Positions 1 through 8,505 of a stretch of DNA of 51,256 bases are shown piece by piece (positions within the stretch are counted from its first letter, which is position 1; each line of letters begins with the position of its first letter). A model generated the notes under the pieces. The model did no database searches. It was not told the origin of the DNA and saw only the letters and a program-made list of their open reading frames with translations. The stretch comes from DATJGS01 sp035494735 (GTDB lineage Bacteria; Eisenbacteria; RBG-16-71-46), in the NCBI GenBank assembly GCA_035494735.1, contig DATJGS010000004.1, positions 1 to 51,256 of the forward strand, read 5' to 3'. The position numbers and the translations under genes are program-made.

Positions 1-1752
1 TTGCGAAACGGGGCATTCGGCACAGGGTCGCGGCTGCGATCCGCACGCGGCCGCGCCGCGCCTTGCATGACGCGCGACGAGCGCGGCAGAGGCGCGAAGG
101 GCCCCGTCTCGCGCGGTTCGGGCGCGGGCGCTGAGCGCGGGTCGGCCGCCGCCGGTGCCCGGCGCGGCGCGAGGAAGGAGGCGCGCGCGGGCAGGCGTCG
201 CTCGGGGGCGCCGCAGGCGTTCCCGGTCCCGTTCGCGCTCGGCGCGATCCTGGCCCTCGGTCTCGTGCTCCGGCTGTGGGAGCTGAGCCAGCAGCCCTGG
301 GTCACGGTCGATGGCACCGAGTACATCCGCTTCGCCGACGCGCTGCGCCACGGGCGGCTGTTCGCGAGCATCTTCCCGCCGGGCTACCCGGCCATGATCG
401 CGCTGGCCCGCGTCGCGGTCGCGGATCGCGTGCTGGCCGCGGCGCTGGTGTCGCTCGCGGCCGGCGCCGTGCTGCCGTGGCCGGTGTGGCGGCTCGCCAA
501 GGAGGCGGTGGGCCCGCGCTGGGCGCTCGTCGCCGCCGCCCTCGTCGCGGTCCACCCCGTGCTGCTCGTGTTCTCGTCCATCAGCATGTCCGAGTCGGCG
601 TTCGTGCTCGCGCTCTACGGCGCGCTCGCGCTCGTCGCGCTGGCCCGCGGCGGCGGGCGCGCGTGGGCGGCCCCGGCGGCGGGCCTCGCGCTGGGCGCCG
701 CGTTCGCGATCCGGCCGGAGGCGCTCGTCGCGGCCGCGGCCTTGGCGGCGCTTGGCGCGCTCGCGCTCCTGCGCCGCCGCGCGTCGCCGCGCGCGGTCGG
801 GCTCGCGGCGGCCGGGTTCCTCGCCGTCGCGGTGCCGTGCTGGTTGTACTTCCACGCCGAGTTCGGCGCGTGGACCATCACCCCCAAGATCGAAGCGCTG
901 CGCGTCGAGGCCGGATCGTGGCGCGCCGAGGAAGTGCGCCCGGGCGCGGCCACGCCCGCGGCCGAGCGCTTCGATCTGGGCTCGCGCCTCGCACGCTTCG
1001 GCGGCGCGGGCCTCGCGCGCTATCCGGCGCGCGCGCGGCTCCACGCGCGCTCGCTGCTCCAGCTGTGGCCCATCCCGCTGCTCGCCCTGTCGCTGCTCGG
1101 CCTCTGGTGGCGGCGCGGCCTCGAATCCGTCGGTCTGCTGCACGTGCTGGCCATCCCGCTGCTCGCGCTGTCCGGGCAGCCGCGCTTCGTGCTGGGCGCC
1201 GTGCCGGCGCTGGCCGTGCTCGCCGTCGTGCCGCTCGCGCGCCTCCGGCGTGCGGACGCGCGCTGGGGGCTGGCGGCGCTCGCGGTCGCGGGCGCGGCCT
1301 GGGCGTACCGGCGGAACGGCCCCGATCTCGTGCTGCCGTTCGACGCGCACCTCGGGGCCGAGCGCGACGCCGGCGAATGGCTGGCTTCGGTCGCCGCGCC
1401 GGGCGACGCGGTGATGGACCGCAAACCGTACGTCGCGTTCTACGCGGACCTCGACTACCGCGTCATGCCCGACGTGCCGTACGACGACATCCTGAACGGC
1501 GCGCGCGCGAGCGGCGTGCGCTACCTGGTGATCGAGCAGGGCGTGGCGCGCGTGTTCCGGCCACAGCTGCTGCCGCTGCTCCACGACCGCGAGTTCCTGG
1601 CGCGCGAGCCGCGCCTGGACGCGGTCTACGTGGGTGGGCGGTTCAAGGGATACGCCATCGGCGTCTTTCGCGTGCTGAGAGACGGCGAGATAAAGAGCGG
1701 CCGCCCGCCGTTCGTGAACGTGGCGTGGAGTTCGGCGCCGACGTTGCGCTAG
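1..1752 (+). CDS. GT-C family membrane glycosyltransferase (PMT/ArnT-like), possibly 5'-truncated
   Basis: Predicted polytopic membrane glycosyltransferase that would move a sugar from a polyprenyl-phosphate carrier on the periplasmic side. After about 75 Arg/Ala-rich residues there is a first membrane helix, then the loop VDGTEYIRFADAL, which carries the acidic pair typical of GT-C first loops, and FPPGYPAMIAL, a common motif of the family. Several Leu/Ala-rich helices follow (residues about 135-430), then a soluble C-terminal domain of about 130 residues. The frame is open to the window edge, so the true start may lie upstream; TTG at 1 and ATG at 67 are both possible. Acceptor and donor are unknown. 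The family call is good; the exact function is inference. Confidence 0.7.
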   Translation: MRNGAFGTGSRLRSARGRAAPCMTRDERGRGAKGPVSRGSGAGAERGSAAAGARRGARKEARAGRRRSGAPQAFPVPFALGAILALGLVLRLWELSQQPWVTVDGTEYIRFADALRHGRLFASIFPPGYPAMIALARVAVADRVLAAALVSLAAGAVLPWPVWRLAKEAVGPRWALVAAALVAVHPVLLVFSSISMSESAFVLALYGALALVALARGGGRAWAAPAAGLALGAAFAIRPEALVAAAALAALGALALLRRRASPRAVGLAAAGFLAVAVPCWLYFHAEFGAWTITPKIEALRVEAGSWRAEEVRPGAATPAAERFDLGSRLARFGGAGLARYPARARLHARSLLQLWPIPLLALSLLGLWWRRGLESVGLLHVLAIPLLALSGQPRFVLGAVPALAVLAVVPLARLRRADARWGLAALAVAGAAWAYRRNGPDLVLPFDAHLGAERDAGEWLASVAAPGDAVMDRKPYVAFYADLDYRVMPDVPYDDILNGARASGVRYLVIEQGVARVFRPQLLPLLHDREFLAREPRLDAVYVGGRFKGYAIGVFRVLRDGEIKSGRPPFVNVAWSSAPTLR

Positions 1753-1846
1753 AGGTCGCGCCCGCGCCTTCGCGCGCCCGCCTCGCGGTCGAATCGGAGC
1801 GCCGCGATCGGTGTCGCGGAGTACGCCTCGCCGGTCGCGCCGAGCC

Positions 1847-1875
1847 TTGACAGCCCCAGGGGTCACCCCTAGACT
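1847..1875 (+). promoter_or_regulatory. sigma-70-type promoter of rho
   Basis: TTGACA at 1847-1852 and TAGACT at 1870-1875 are separated by exactly 17 nt. This is the best consensus promoter upstream of rho and implies a leader of about 300 nt. Confidence 0.65.
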
Positions 1876-1881
1876 TCTGCA

Positions 1882-2181
1882 CGCAGGTTGGCTCCGACGC
1901 GCGATCGAACGCTCCCTCAAGTCTCGATCCAGAGGAGCCGCCCAACTCCGGCCCGAGGATGCTCTCCCCGAGAGCATCCGCCGACCCACCCGGTTCCTTC
2001 CACAGTTCTTCCGAGGATTTCGTTCGCGGCTGACCCCCAGTCTCCCGAACCCGCCCACCCTCACCACTAACCTCCGGCCCGCACGCTCTTCCTGAGCGCC
2101 GCGACCACGGCCACAACCTCCGGCACGCGAGCCTTCGGTTCGACGGGTGGAGGCAACGCCGCAACCTCAAAGGCGAACCGC
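1882..2181 (+). promoter_or_regulatory. long structured, C-rich leader of rho
   Basis: No gene is seen in this stretch. It contains a perfect 10-bp stem with a CCC loop (1957-1966 pairs with 1970-1979). Downstream is a strongly C-rich, G-poor segment: by hand count 1981-2100 has 58 C and 22 G. C-rich, G-poor unstructured RNA is the known character of Rho-binding (rut) sites, and rho leaders are autoregulated in E. coli. Autoregulation here is inference. Confidence 0.5.
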
Positions 2182-3489
2182 ATGGAATCTTCGGTTACCC
2201 CGACTCAGGCCGCCCCGACCACCACACCGACGACCCAGATGATGGAGCTGACGCAGCTCAAGGGCATGACCATGTCCGAGCTGCTGAACCTGTGTCAGGA
2301 GTTGAACGTCGAGGGCACCAGCGGCCTGCGCAAGCAGGAGCTGATCTTCAAGATTCTGGAAGCCCAGACCGAGAAGAACGGGCTGATCTTCGCCGAGGGC
2401 GTGCTCGAGATCCTGCCCGAGGGCTACGGCTTCCTGCGCTCGCCCATGTACAACTACCTGCCGGGGCCGGACGACATCTACGTGTCGCCGTCCCAGATCA
2501 AGCGCTTCGATCTGCACACCGGCGACACCGTGTCGGGGCAGGTGCGGCCGCCCAAGGAGGGCGAGCGCTACTTCGCGCTGCTGCGCGTCGAGGCCGTCAA
2601 CTTCGAGAGCCCCGAGGCGGCGAAGGACAAGATCCTCTTCGACAACCTCACGCCGCTGTATCCGCACGAGAAGCTGAACCTCGAGACCAAGGACCGCTGC
2701 ATCGAGACGCGCATCATCGACCTGCTGTGCCCGTTCGGAAAAGGCCAGCGCGCGCTCATCACGTCGCCGCCGAAGGCCGGAAAGACGGTCCTGCTGCAGA
2801 AGATCGCGAACGCGATCACCGAGAACCACCCCGAGGTCATGCTCATCGTGCTGCTGATCGACGAGCGGCCCGAGGAAGTCACGGACATGCAGCGCACGGT
2901 CAAGGGCGAGGTCGTGTCGAGCACGTTCGACGAGCCCGCCGAGCGCCACGTGCAGGTCGCCGACATGGTGATCGAGAAGGCCAAGCGCCTCGTCGAGCAC
3001 AAGCGCGACGTCGTGATCCTGCTGGATTCGATCACGCGCCTGGCGCGCGCCCACAACACGGTCGTTCCCCACTCCGGCAAGATCCTGTCGGGCGGCGTCG
3101 ACGCGAACGCGCTGCAGCGCCCCAAGCGCTTCTTCGGCAGCGCGCGCAAGATCGAAGGCGGCGGTTCGCTGACCATCATCGCCACCGCGCTCGTCGAGAC
3201 CGGCTCGCGCATGGACGAAGTGATCTTCGAGGAGTTCAAGGGCACCGGTAACTCGGAACTCGTGCTGGACCGGAAGATCGCCGACAAGCGCATCTTCCCG
3301 GCCATCGACATCAACCGCTCGGGCACGCGCAAGGAAGAGATCCTGATGGCGCCCGACGTGCTGTCGCGCGTGTGGATCCTGCGCAAGTTCCTGAACGAGC
3401 TGAACCCGGTCGAGGCCATGGAATTCCTGATCGGCAAGATGAGCGACACGAAGACGAACAAGAAATTCCTCGAGAGCATGAACTCGTAA
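2182..3489 (+). CDS. rho: transcription termination factor Rho
   Basis: Hexameric RNA-dependent ATPase and helicase that ends transcription. It has the usual length (435 aa). After a short Thr/Pro/Gln-rich tail come the Rho N-terminal helical domain (ELTQLKGMTMSELLNL), the RNA-binding cold-shock fold (LPEGYGFLRSP), and the ATPase core with Walker A SPPKAGKT at about 195-202. The segment LLDSITRLARAHN and the Q/R-loop region KRFFGSARKIEGGGSLT are standard. ATG 2182 is used although the upstream AAAGGCG is a weak ribosome site; M20/M21 are alternatives with no better site. It stands alone behind a long leader, which suggests autoregulation by Rho itself. Confidence 0.97.
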   Translation: MESSVTPTQAAPTTTPTTQMMELTQLKGMTMSELLNLCQELNVEGTSGLRKQELIFKILEAQTEKNGLIFAEGVLEILPEGYGFLRSPMYNYLPGPDDIYVSPSQIKRFDLHTGDTVSGQVRPPKEGERYFALLRVEAVNFESPEAAKDKILFDNLTPLYPHEKLNLETKDRCIETRIIDLLCPFGKGQRALITSPPKAGKTVLLQKIANAITENHPEVMLIVLLIDERPEEVTDMQRTVKGEVVSSTFDEPAERHVQVADMVIEKAKRLVEHKRDVVILLDSITRLARAHNTVVPHSGKILSGGVDANALQRPKRFFGSARKIEGGGSLTIIATALVETGSRMDEVIFEEFKGTGNSELVLDRKIADKRIFPAIDINRSGTRKEEILMAPDVLSRVWILRKFLNELNPVEAMEFLIGKMSDTKTNKKFLESMNS

Positions 3490-3504
3490 GAGGGCGGGGA
3501 TCGC

Positions 3505-4065
3505 ATGCCGAGCGTCTCCACTCGAAGCGCGGTGAAGCGTGTGAGCGCCGCGAAGGCGGCGCGTGCCACGAGGCCCGCCCGCGCCGGAATGCCCGCCCGC
3601 GCGAAACCCACCGGCGCGGCCGCCGAGAAGCAGCTCGCGTCGTTCCTCGCCAAGTACACGCCGGACGTCGCGCGCCTTGCGCGCACGCTGCGCGACCGGC
3701 TGCGCGCCGACGTTCATGGCGGCGTCGAGTTCGCGTACGACAACTACAACAGCCTCGTGCTCGGTTACGGTCCGACGGAGCGTCCGTCCGAGGCCGTGTT
3801 GTCGCTCGCGCTCAGCCCACGCTGGGTGAATCTGTGCTTCCTCAAGATCGCGCGGCTGAAGGATCCCGACCGCGTCCTGCTCGGCAGCGGCAAGGTCGCG
3901 CGTCACGTGCCGCTCGCGAGTCTCGACGAGTTCGAGCGGCCCGCGGTGCAGCGGCTCCTACGCCAGGCCATCGCCGAAGCGTCGCCCGCGTTTCCACACG
4001 ACGGCGGGCCGCGGCTCGTCATCCAGTCGATCTCGGCGAAGCAGCGCGCACGCCGGCCGGACTGA
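3505..4065 (+). CDS. DUF1801 (YdhG-like) domain protein
   Basis: 186 aa. An Arg/Ala-rich basic N-terminal tail of about 40 residues precedes a DUF1801-like alpha/beta domain (roughly 45-160), with the recognisable run GVEFAYDNYNSLVLGYG and a middle strand WVNLCFLK. The C-terminus is again basic. DUF1801 proteins have a frataxin-like fold; some are called iron chaperones but no firm role is known. The start follows GGGG 8 nt upstream. It lies 15 nt after rho and may be read through from it, although the lysine/arginine tail differs in style from neighbouring genes. Family assignment is moderately sure. Confidence 0.6.
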   Translation: MPSVSTRSAVKRVSAAKAARATRPARAGMPARAKPTGAAAEKQLASFLAKYTPDVARLARTLRDRLRADVHGGVEFAYDNYNSLVLGYGPTERPSEAVLSLALSPRWVNLCFLKIARLKDPDRVLLGSGKVARHVPLASLDEFERPAVQRLLRQAIAEASPAFPHDGGPRLVIQSISAKQRARRPD

Positions 4066-4203
4066 GATCGGGCGGCCGCGCATCATGCCCCGGCACATCG
4101 GCATCGGCGAGTTGATGCCCGACCCGTCGCCCACCTTGGATTCGACGCGCCTGCTGGCGCGCGCCGCCCTGCGCCGCGCCGTCACGGATGGAGGAGGTGT
4201 GCC

Positions 4204-4497
4204 ATGTGGTTCGTCTTGATTGCCCTGTTCGGCCTGCTCGTCCCGAACGGCCTGTTCGTCGTGTGGCTGACCCGCGAATACCACGGCCTCGGCCCCGTGC
4301 TCGCGGACAAGCTGGCGCTCGGCTTCATCCTCGACGCGCTGCTGGCGCTCGCGCTCCTGAGCGCTTACTTCGCGCGCCGCCCGATCGGGGCGGTACGCTG
4401 GTACTGGTTTACGCTGCTGTCGCTGATCGGCGGGCTCGGCTTCTCGCTGCCGTTCTACTACTGGTTGAACGTGCGGCGCGAGCCGCGAAAGGCGTGA
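4204..4497 (+). CDS. small three-helix membrane protein
   Basis: 97 aa, not recognised as a named family. Three hydrophobic helices are visible: residues 2-22 starting at the N-terminus, about 37-57, and about 68-87, the last ending in YYWLNVRREPRKA with a positive cytoplasmic tail. The start is secure because of a strong ribosome site GGAGGAGG just upstream (4190-4198). It is followed after 7 nt by the next gene, so the two are probably co-transcribed. No catalytic residues can be pointed to. Confidence 0.7.
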   Translation: MWFVLIALFGLLVPNGLFVVWLTREYHGLGPVLADKLALGFILDALLALALLSAYFARRPIGAVRWYWFTLLSLIGGLGFSLPFYYWLNVRREPRKA

Positions 4498-4504
4498 GGC
4501 ACGG

Positions 4505-4921
4505 ATGCCCGGCTCGTATCTCGTCGATGAAGCGCAGGAGATCGTGTTCAGCCGCGCGTGGGGCGAGCTGACGAACCTCGACCTCGTCGACCACGCGCGC
4601 ACGCTGCGCGCCGATCCGCGCTTCGGGCGGCACTATCGCCAGATCATCGACTTCCGCGACGTCACGCACGTCAAGGTGACGAGCGAGGGCGTGCGCCTGC
4701 TCGTGCACATCAATCCGTTCGAGCGCTCGGCGCGCCGCGCGTTCGTGGTCGCGAGCGACGTCGCGTTCGGCATGGCGCGCATGTACCAGATCACCCTCGA
4801 CCCGGAGCCCGAATCGCTGCACATCTGCCGCGACCTGGGCGAAGGGTTCGTCTGGCTCGGCATCGACGCCGCCACGCCGTGGCCGGCGCGGACCCCCGAT
4901 CACCTGACCGCGGTCGGATAG
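4505..4921 (+). CDS. hypothetical protein, possibly SpoIIAA/STAS-like
   Basis: 138 aa soluble protein. Alternating strands and helices, with the central IDFRDVTHVKVT followed by a helix, resemble small STAS/SpoIIAA-like domains that sense or bind partners, but the match is by look only. The first half (YLVDEAQEIVFSRAWGEL) fits the opening strands of that fold. There are no obvious catalytic residues, signal peptide or membrane segment. It sits tightly between a small membrane protein and a serine hydrolase gene. Confidence 0.55.
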   Translation: MPGSYLVDEAQEIVFSRAWGELTNLDLVDHARTLRADPRFGRHYRQIIDFRDVTHVKVTSEGVRLLVHINPFERSARRAFVVASDVAFGMARMYQITLDPEPESLHICRDLGEGFVWLGIDAATPWPARTPDHLTAVG

Positions 4922-4929
4922 GAGCGCGC

Positions 4930-5469
4930 GTGCCGACGGTGCTGATGGTTCCCGGGTTCACGGGCGCGAGCCCCGGCCACTGGCAGAGCCTGTGGATCAA
5001 GGAGCGGCCCGAGTATCGTCGCGTCGAGCAGCGTGATTGGGACGCGCCGGAGGCGCACGAGTGGGTCGACGTGCTGGATCGCGCCGTGATCGCCGCGCCG
5101 GCTCCCGTCGTGCTCGTGGGACACAGTCTCGGCTGCATCACCATCGTGCGCTGGGCCGCGGAGCGCGCAACGTTCCGGGCCGGCGCCGCGCTTCTCGTGG
5201 CCGCGTGCGACGTCGAGGCCGACACGGCGCCTTCCGAAGTGCGCGGGTTCGCACCGATTCCGCTCGGGCGCCTGCCGTTCCCATCGGTCCTCGTCACCAG
5301 CAGCACGGATCCGCTCGCGACCGAGACGCGCTCGGCGGAGTTCGCGCGAGGCTGGGGCTCGCGCATCGTCGCGATCGGCGACGCGGGGCACATTCACACG
5401 GCGGCCGGATTCGGGCCGTGGCCGGAGGGGCATCGCCTGCTGCACGATCTCCTCGCGACCTGCGCATGA
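4930..5469 (+). CDS. RBBP9/YdeN-family serine hydrolase
   Basis: 179 aa alpha/beta hydrolase. It opens with the strand VLMVPGFTGASPGHWQ, typical of the family. The nucleophile elbow is GHSLG (about residues 62-66), the acid is in SSTDPLA, and the histidine is in GDAGHIHTAAGFGPWPEG, which matches the family C-terminal signature. The chosen start is GTG 4930 because AGGAG (4920-4924) sits 5 nt before it and overlaps the previous stop; the frame remains open further upstream but without a site. The stop overlaps the next ATG by 4 nt. Substrate unknown. Confidence 0.82.
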   Translation: MPTVLMVPGFTGASPGHWQSLWIKERPEYRRVEQRDWDAPEAHEWVDVLDRAVIAAPAPVVLVGHSLGCITIVRWAAERATFRAGAALLVAACDVEADTAPSEVRGFAPIPLGRLPFPSVLVTSSTDPLATETRSAEFARGWGSRIVAIGDAGHIHTAAGFGPWPEGHRLLHDLLATCA

Positions 5470-5876
5470 GCGGACCCGCAGGAGAGATGCTCCGAGCGCT
5501 CCTCGTGTGGCTGCTGCTGTGCGTTCTCGCCGTGATCAACGGCGCCGTGCGCGAGGCCGCGCTCGTGCCGTCGCTCGGGGTCGCCGCCGCGCACGTCGCG
5601 AGCACCGCGCTCCTGTGCGCGATCATCCTGGTAGTCGCCTGGCTCACGACGCGTTGGGTGGGCGCGCGCACGGCGCGCGACGCGTGGCGCGTCGGCCTGC
5701 TGTGGGTGACGCTCACCCTCGCGTTCGAGCTCCTGGCCGGGCACTACGCGTTCGGCGCATCGTGGAGCGCGCTGCTCGCAGACTACGACGTGACGCGCGG
5801 CCGCGTGTGGATCCTTGTGCCGATCGTGACGCTGCTCGCGCCGGTCGCGGCGGCGCGCGGGCGGCGGCGCGCGTGA
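5466..5876 (+). CDS. small four-helix membrane protein
   Basis: 136 aa, unnamed. Hydrophobic segments at about 9-28, 35-60, 73-92 and 115-130; the C-terminus is RGRRRA, suggesting it stays in the cytoplasm. The run FELLAGHYAFG is reminiscent of a family of short bacterial membrane proteins with a conserved FE..GHY segment, but I cannot name it. ATG 5466 overlaps the hydrolase stop (ATGA). A second ATG at 5487 is preceded by AGGAG only 2 nt away, which is too close. Confidence 0.65.
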   Translation: MSGPAGEMLRALLVWLLLCVLAVINGAVREAALVPSLGVAAAHVASTALLCAIILVVAWLTTRWVGARTARDAWRVGLLWVTLTLAFELLAGHYAFGASWSALLADYDVTRGRVWILVPIVTLLAPVAAARGRRRA

Positions 5877-6004
5877 TGCGCATCGCCCTCGCGCTGCTCG
5901 TCGCGCTGCCGGCGTTCCTCGCCCCTCGCGTGAGTGGACGGATGCCTTTACGATAGCCGGCGCCGAGGGCCGCGAGTCACCTCTTCCACAACCGGGAGCA
6001 TCCC

Positions 6005-6403
6005 ATGTCGGAGCCCACTGCCGCCGCGCCGCGTGAGCCGTACCCGTACGTCACCCATCTCGACATCAAGTTCGCGCCGCTCGAGGTCGTCGAGGTGGGG
6101 GCTCTCGTCGATGCCTGCACCGATCGCTGGTACAACCAGACGCTGTGCCAGGTGAACGAATCCGTCGTGCGCCTGGGCGTCGCCCAGGGCGAATACCACT
6201 GGCACGAGCACAAGGATCTCGACGAGTTCTTCTACGTCGTCGAAGGTCGTTTCCTGATCGATCTCGAGGGCCGCACCGTGACGCTGGAGCCGCGCCAGGG
6301 CTTCGTCGTGCCGAAGGGCGTGCGGCACCGGCCGCGCGCGCCCGAGCGCACGGTCGTCCTCATGGTCGAAGGCGCGGGCATCGTCCCGACGGGCGACGCG
6401 TAG
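6005..6403 (+). CDS. cupin-domain protein
   Basis: 132 aa single-domain cupin, a small beta-barrel that usually binds one metal. Cupin motif 1 is clear: GEYHWHEHKDLDEFFYVVEG at about 62-81, with the two His and one Glu ligands; motif 2 is RQGFVVPKGVRHRP with the third His. The start has GGGAG at a proper distance. It stands alone between a membrane protein operon and the convergent two-component genes. Enzymatic activity, if any, cannot be told from the fold. Confidence 0.85.
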   Translation: MSEPTAAAPREPYPYVTHLDIKFAPLEVVEVGALVDACTDRWYNQTLCQVNESVVRLGVAQGEYHWHEHKDLDEFFYVVEGRFLIDLEGRTVTLEPRQGFVVPKGVRHRPRAPERTVVLMVEGAGIVPTGDA

Positions 6404-6412
6404 CCCCACAGG

Positions 6413-7183
6413 TTATCGGTCGGCGCCGAGCCGCCCGCGATACGTGCGGCTCATCGGCACGGTCGCGCCGTCCGCGAGGCGCACCGTGTAGTCGCCATGC
6501 GCTGTCGGCGTGACCTCGCGCACCTCGTCGAGGCCGACGATGATCGTGCGGTGGATGCGCGCGAAGCGCTCGGCGTCGAGCTGGCGCTCCAGCGCGTCCA
6601 TCGTGCCGCGCACGAGATGCGTGCCGCGTGCGGTGTGCAGCTCGGCGTAGTTGCCGGCCGAACGGACCCAGCGCACGTCCTCGACGCGCACGATCGAGAA
6701 GCCGCTCGGCCCGCGCACCACGAAGCGCCGCAGCACGCACGGCGGGCTGCCCGCGCGCGGCGCCGGATCGAGCGCGTCGAGCAGCGCGCCCAGGCGCTCG
6801 GGCGCGGCGCGGTCCTCGCCGCGCGCGAGATCGGCGCGGGCCCGGCGCACGGCTTCCGCGAGGCGCTCGGCGCGCACCGGCTTCAGCACGTAGTCGAGCG
6901 CGTGCACGTCGAACGCGCGCACCGCGTGGCGGTCGTGCGACGTCACGAACACGACGGCGGGCAGGTGCTCCGACGCGACGCGTCCGAGCACGCCGAACCC
7001 GTCGAGCCCCGGCATCTGCACGTCGAGGAACACCAGGTCGGGCCGGAGCGCGACGATGGCGGAGACCGCGGACTCGCCGTCGCCGGCCTCGCCGATCACC
7101 TCGAGGTCCGGCTCGTGGCCCAACCACAGCCGCAGCCCCTCGCGGGCCAGAGGTTCGTCGTCGACGATCAGCGCGCGGATCAC
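6413..7183 (-). CDS. LytTR-family response regulator
   Basis: 256 aa. An N-terminal receiver domain (about 1-120) has the acidic pair in LIVDDEPLAR, the phospho-accepting Asp in VFLDVQMPG near residue 54, and the switch Lys in YVLKPVRAERL. The C-terminal LytTR DNA-binding domain (about 150-250) shows RVEDVRWVRSAGNYAELHT and FARIHRTIIVGLDEV. Such regulators bind paired direct repeats upstream of targets. Its start overlaps the stop of the kinase gene by 4 nt, so the two are translated together and form one signalling pair. Targets are unknown. Confidence 0.93.
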   Translation of the reverse strand: MIRALIVDDEPLAREGLRLWLGHEPDLEVIGEAGDGESAVSAIVALRPDLVFLDVQMPGLDGFGVLGRVASEHLPAVVFVTSHDRHAVRAFDVHALDYVLKPVRAERLAEAVRRARADLARGEDRAAPERLGALLDALDPAPRAGSPPCVLRRFVVRGPSGFSIVRVEDVRWVRSAGNYAELHTARGTHLVRGTMDALERQLDAERFARIHRTIIVGLDEVREVTPTAHGDYTVRLADGATVPMSRTYRGRLGADR

Positions 7184-8355
7184 GGCGCGTGGTTCGCCGC
7201 GGAGCGCCCGGCGGCGCCGGCCTGATCCGAGGCCGCGTCGCCCGCGGTCGCACGGCCGCCGCCCGCGTCGCCCGCGCCGCTCGTCGTCTCAGAGACGCGA
7301 TACGGAATGCGCACGCGCACGATCGCGCCGCCCGCGGGGTCGTCGAGGCACTCGAGCGACTGCGCGGCGCCGTACATCGCGGCGAGCCGGGCGCGCGTAT
7401 TCGCGAGGCCGATGCCTTCGCGCGGGCGCCGAGCGCCGAAGCCGGGCCCGCGGTCGCGCACTTCCAGACGCAGCGTCGCGCCGTCGCGCGCCGCGACGAG
7501 CGCAACGGAGCCGCCGGCCACGGTCGAAAGGCCGTGATGCACCGCGTTCTCGACGAGCGGCTGCAGCAGGAAGCTCGGGACGAGCGCGGCGAGCGCCTCG
7601 CTCGACACGTCGCGCTCGACCTGCAGCCGCGCCGCGAAGCGCAGGCGTTCGAGCCCGAGGTAGCGTTCGAGGAACTCGAGCTCGCGGGTCAGCGGGATGA
7701 ACTGCGGCACGTCGTCATCGAGCGTCGCGCGCAGCAGCTCGCCGAGTTCGCCGAGCGCATGCGCGACGCGTTCGCCTTCGCCCTTCATGGCCATCACCGC
7801 GATGCCGTTCAGCGCGTTGAACAGGAAGTGGGGGTGGAGCTGCGCGCGCAGCGCCTGGAGACGCGCCTCGCCGAGCGCGGCCTCGAGCCGCGCCGCGGCC
7901 AGCGCGCGATCGCGCGCCTCGCGCTGGCGCTGCACGAGCATGAACGTGCCGACGATGCCCCAGTAGATGAACGACTCGACGCCGAGGTAGTAGCCGACGA
8001 GCGACGCGAAACTGCGCAGCGTGACGCCGTCCGGCAGGCGCCCGAGCGCGCTCTGCGCGAGCACGTCGAGCACGAGGTGGAGCAGGCAGAACACGATCGC
8101 CGCGCCGAGATGCAGCGGCACGCGGCGCATCCAGTTCGTCGAGTCGATGGGGAAACGCCGCGCCATCCACAGGCAGGCCGGCGTGAGCAGCACGAACGTG
8201 AGCCACACGGCCAGCTCGGCGACGACGACGCCGCCGACGCGATACTCGCTGCCCTCCGCGATGTGGCGCAGGATCTCGCCGGACGTCTCGAGCCCGGCGA
8301 CGAGCAGCGCGATGCCGACGATGACGAGGACCGGCCGCCACGAGCGCACGCGCAT
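7180..8355 (-). CDS. LytS/YehU-type sensor histidine kinase
   Basis: 391 aa. Four membrane helices lie within residues about 8-150, then a short coiled coil, then the His_kinase domain with the phosphorylated His in LHPHFLFNALN (near residue 177). The HATPase domain follows with the N box LVENAVHHGL and the G box PREGIGLANTRARL. It is the partner of the adjacent LytTR regulator. There is no Shine-Dalgarno before the start. On the minus strand TATGCT (8362-8367) lies 6 nt before ATG, fitting a leaderless mRNA. The sensing part is only membrane helices, so the signal is likely in or near the membrane. Confidence 0.92.
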   Translation of the reverse strand: MRVRSWRPVLVIVGIALLVAGLETSGEILRHIAEGSEYRVGGVVVAELAVWLTFVLLTPACLWMARRFPIDSTNWMRRVPLHLGAAIVFCLLHLVLDVLAQSALGRLPDGVTLRSFASLVGYYLGVESFIYWGIVGTFMLVQRQREARDRALAAARLEAALGEARLQALRAQLHPHFLFNALNGIAVMAMKGEGERVAHALGELGELLRATLDDDVPQFIPLTRELEFLERYLGLERLRFAARLQVERDVSSEALAALVPSFLLQPLVENAVHHGLSTVAGGSVALVAARDGATLRLEVRDRGPGFGARRPREGIGLANTRARLAAMYGAAQSLECLDDPAGGAIVRVRIPYRVSETTSGAGDAGGGRATAGDAASDQAGAAGRSAANHAP

Positions 8356-8505
8356 GGATCGAGCATAGCGCAGGCCGCGCCGCTCGTTCGCGCCCGCGAG
8401 CGCGATTCATCCCACGGACGCGGCGGCTCGTCCCACGGACGCGTCGCCAGCGAAGCCTTGCCCCGAGCCGCTCGCGCGCGCATGCTCGGCGCCGCGCGAG
8501 CGCCG

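Noticed and set aside
5876..5956. A 26-codon frame starting at the overlap with the preceding stop, resembling a signal peptide
   Set aside because: Too short, ends abruptly, no mature part. Possibly a remnant of a lost exported protein, but not supportable as a gene.
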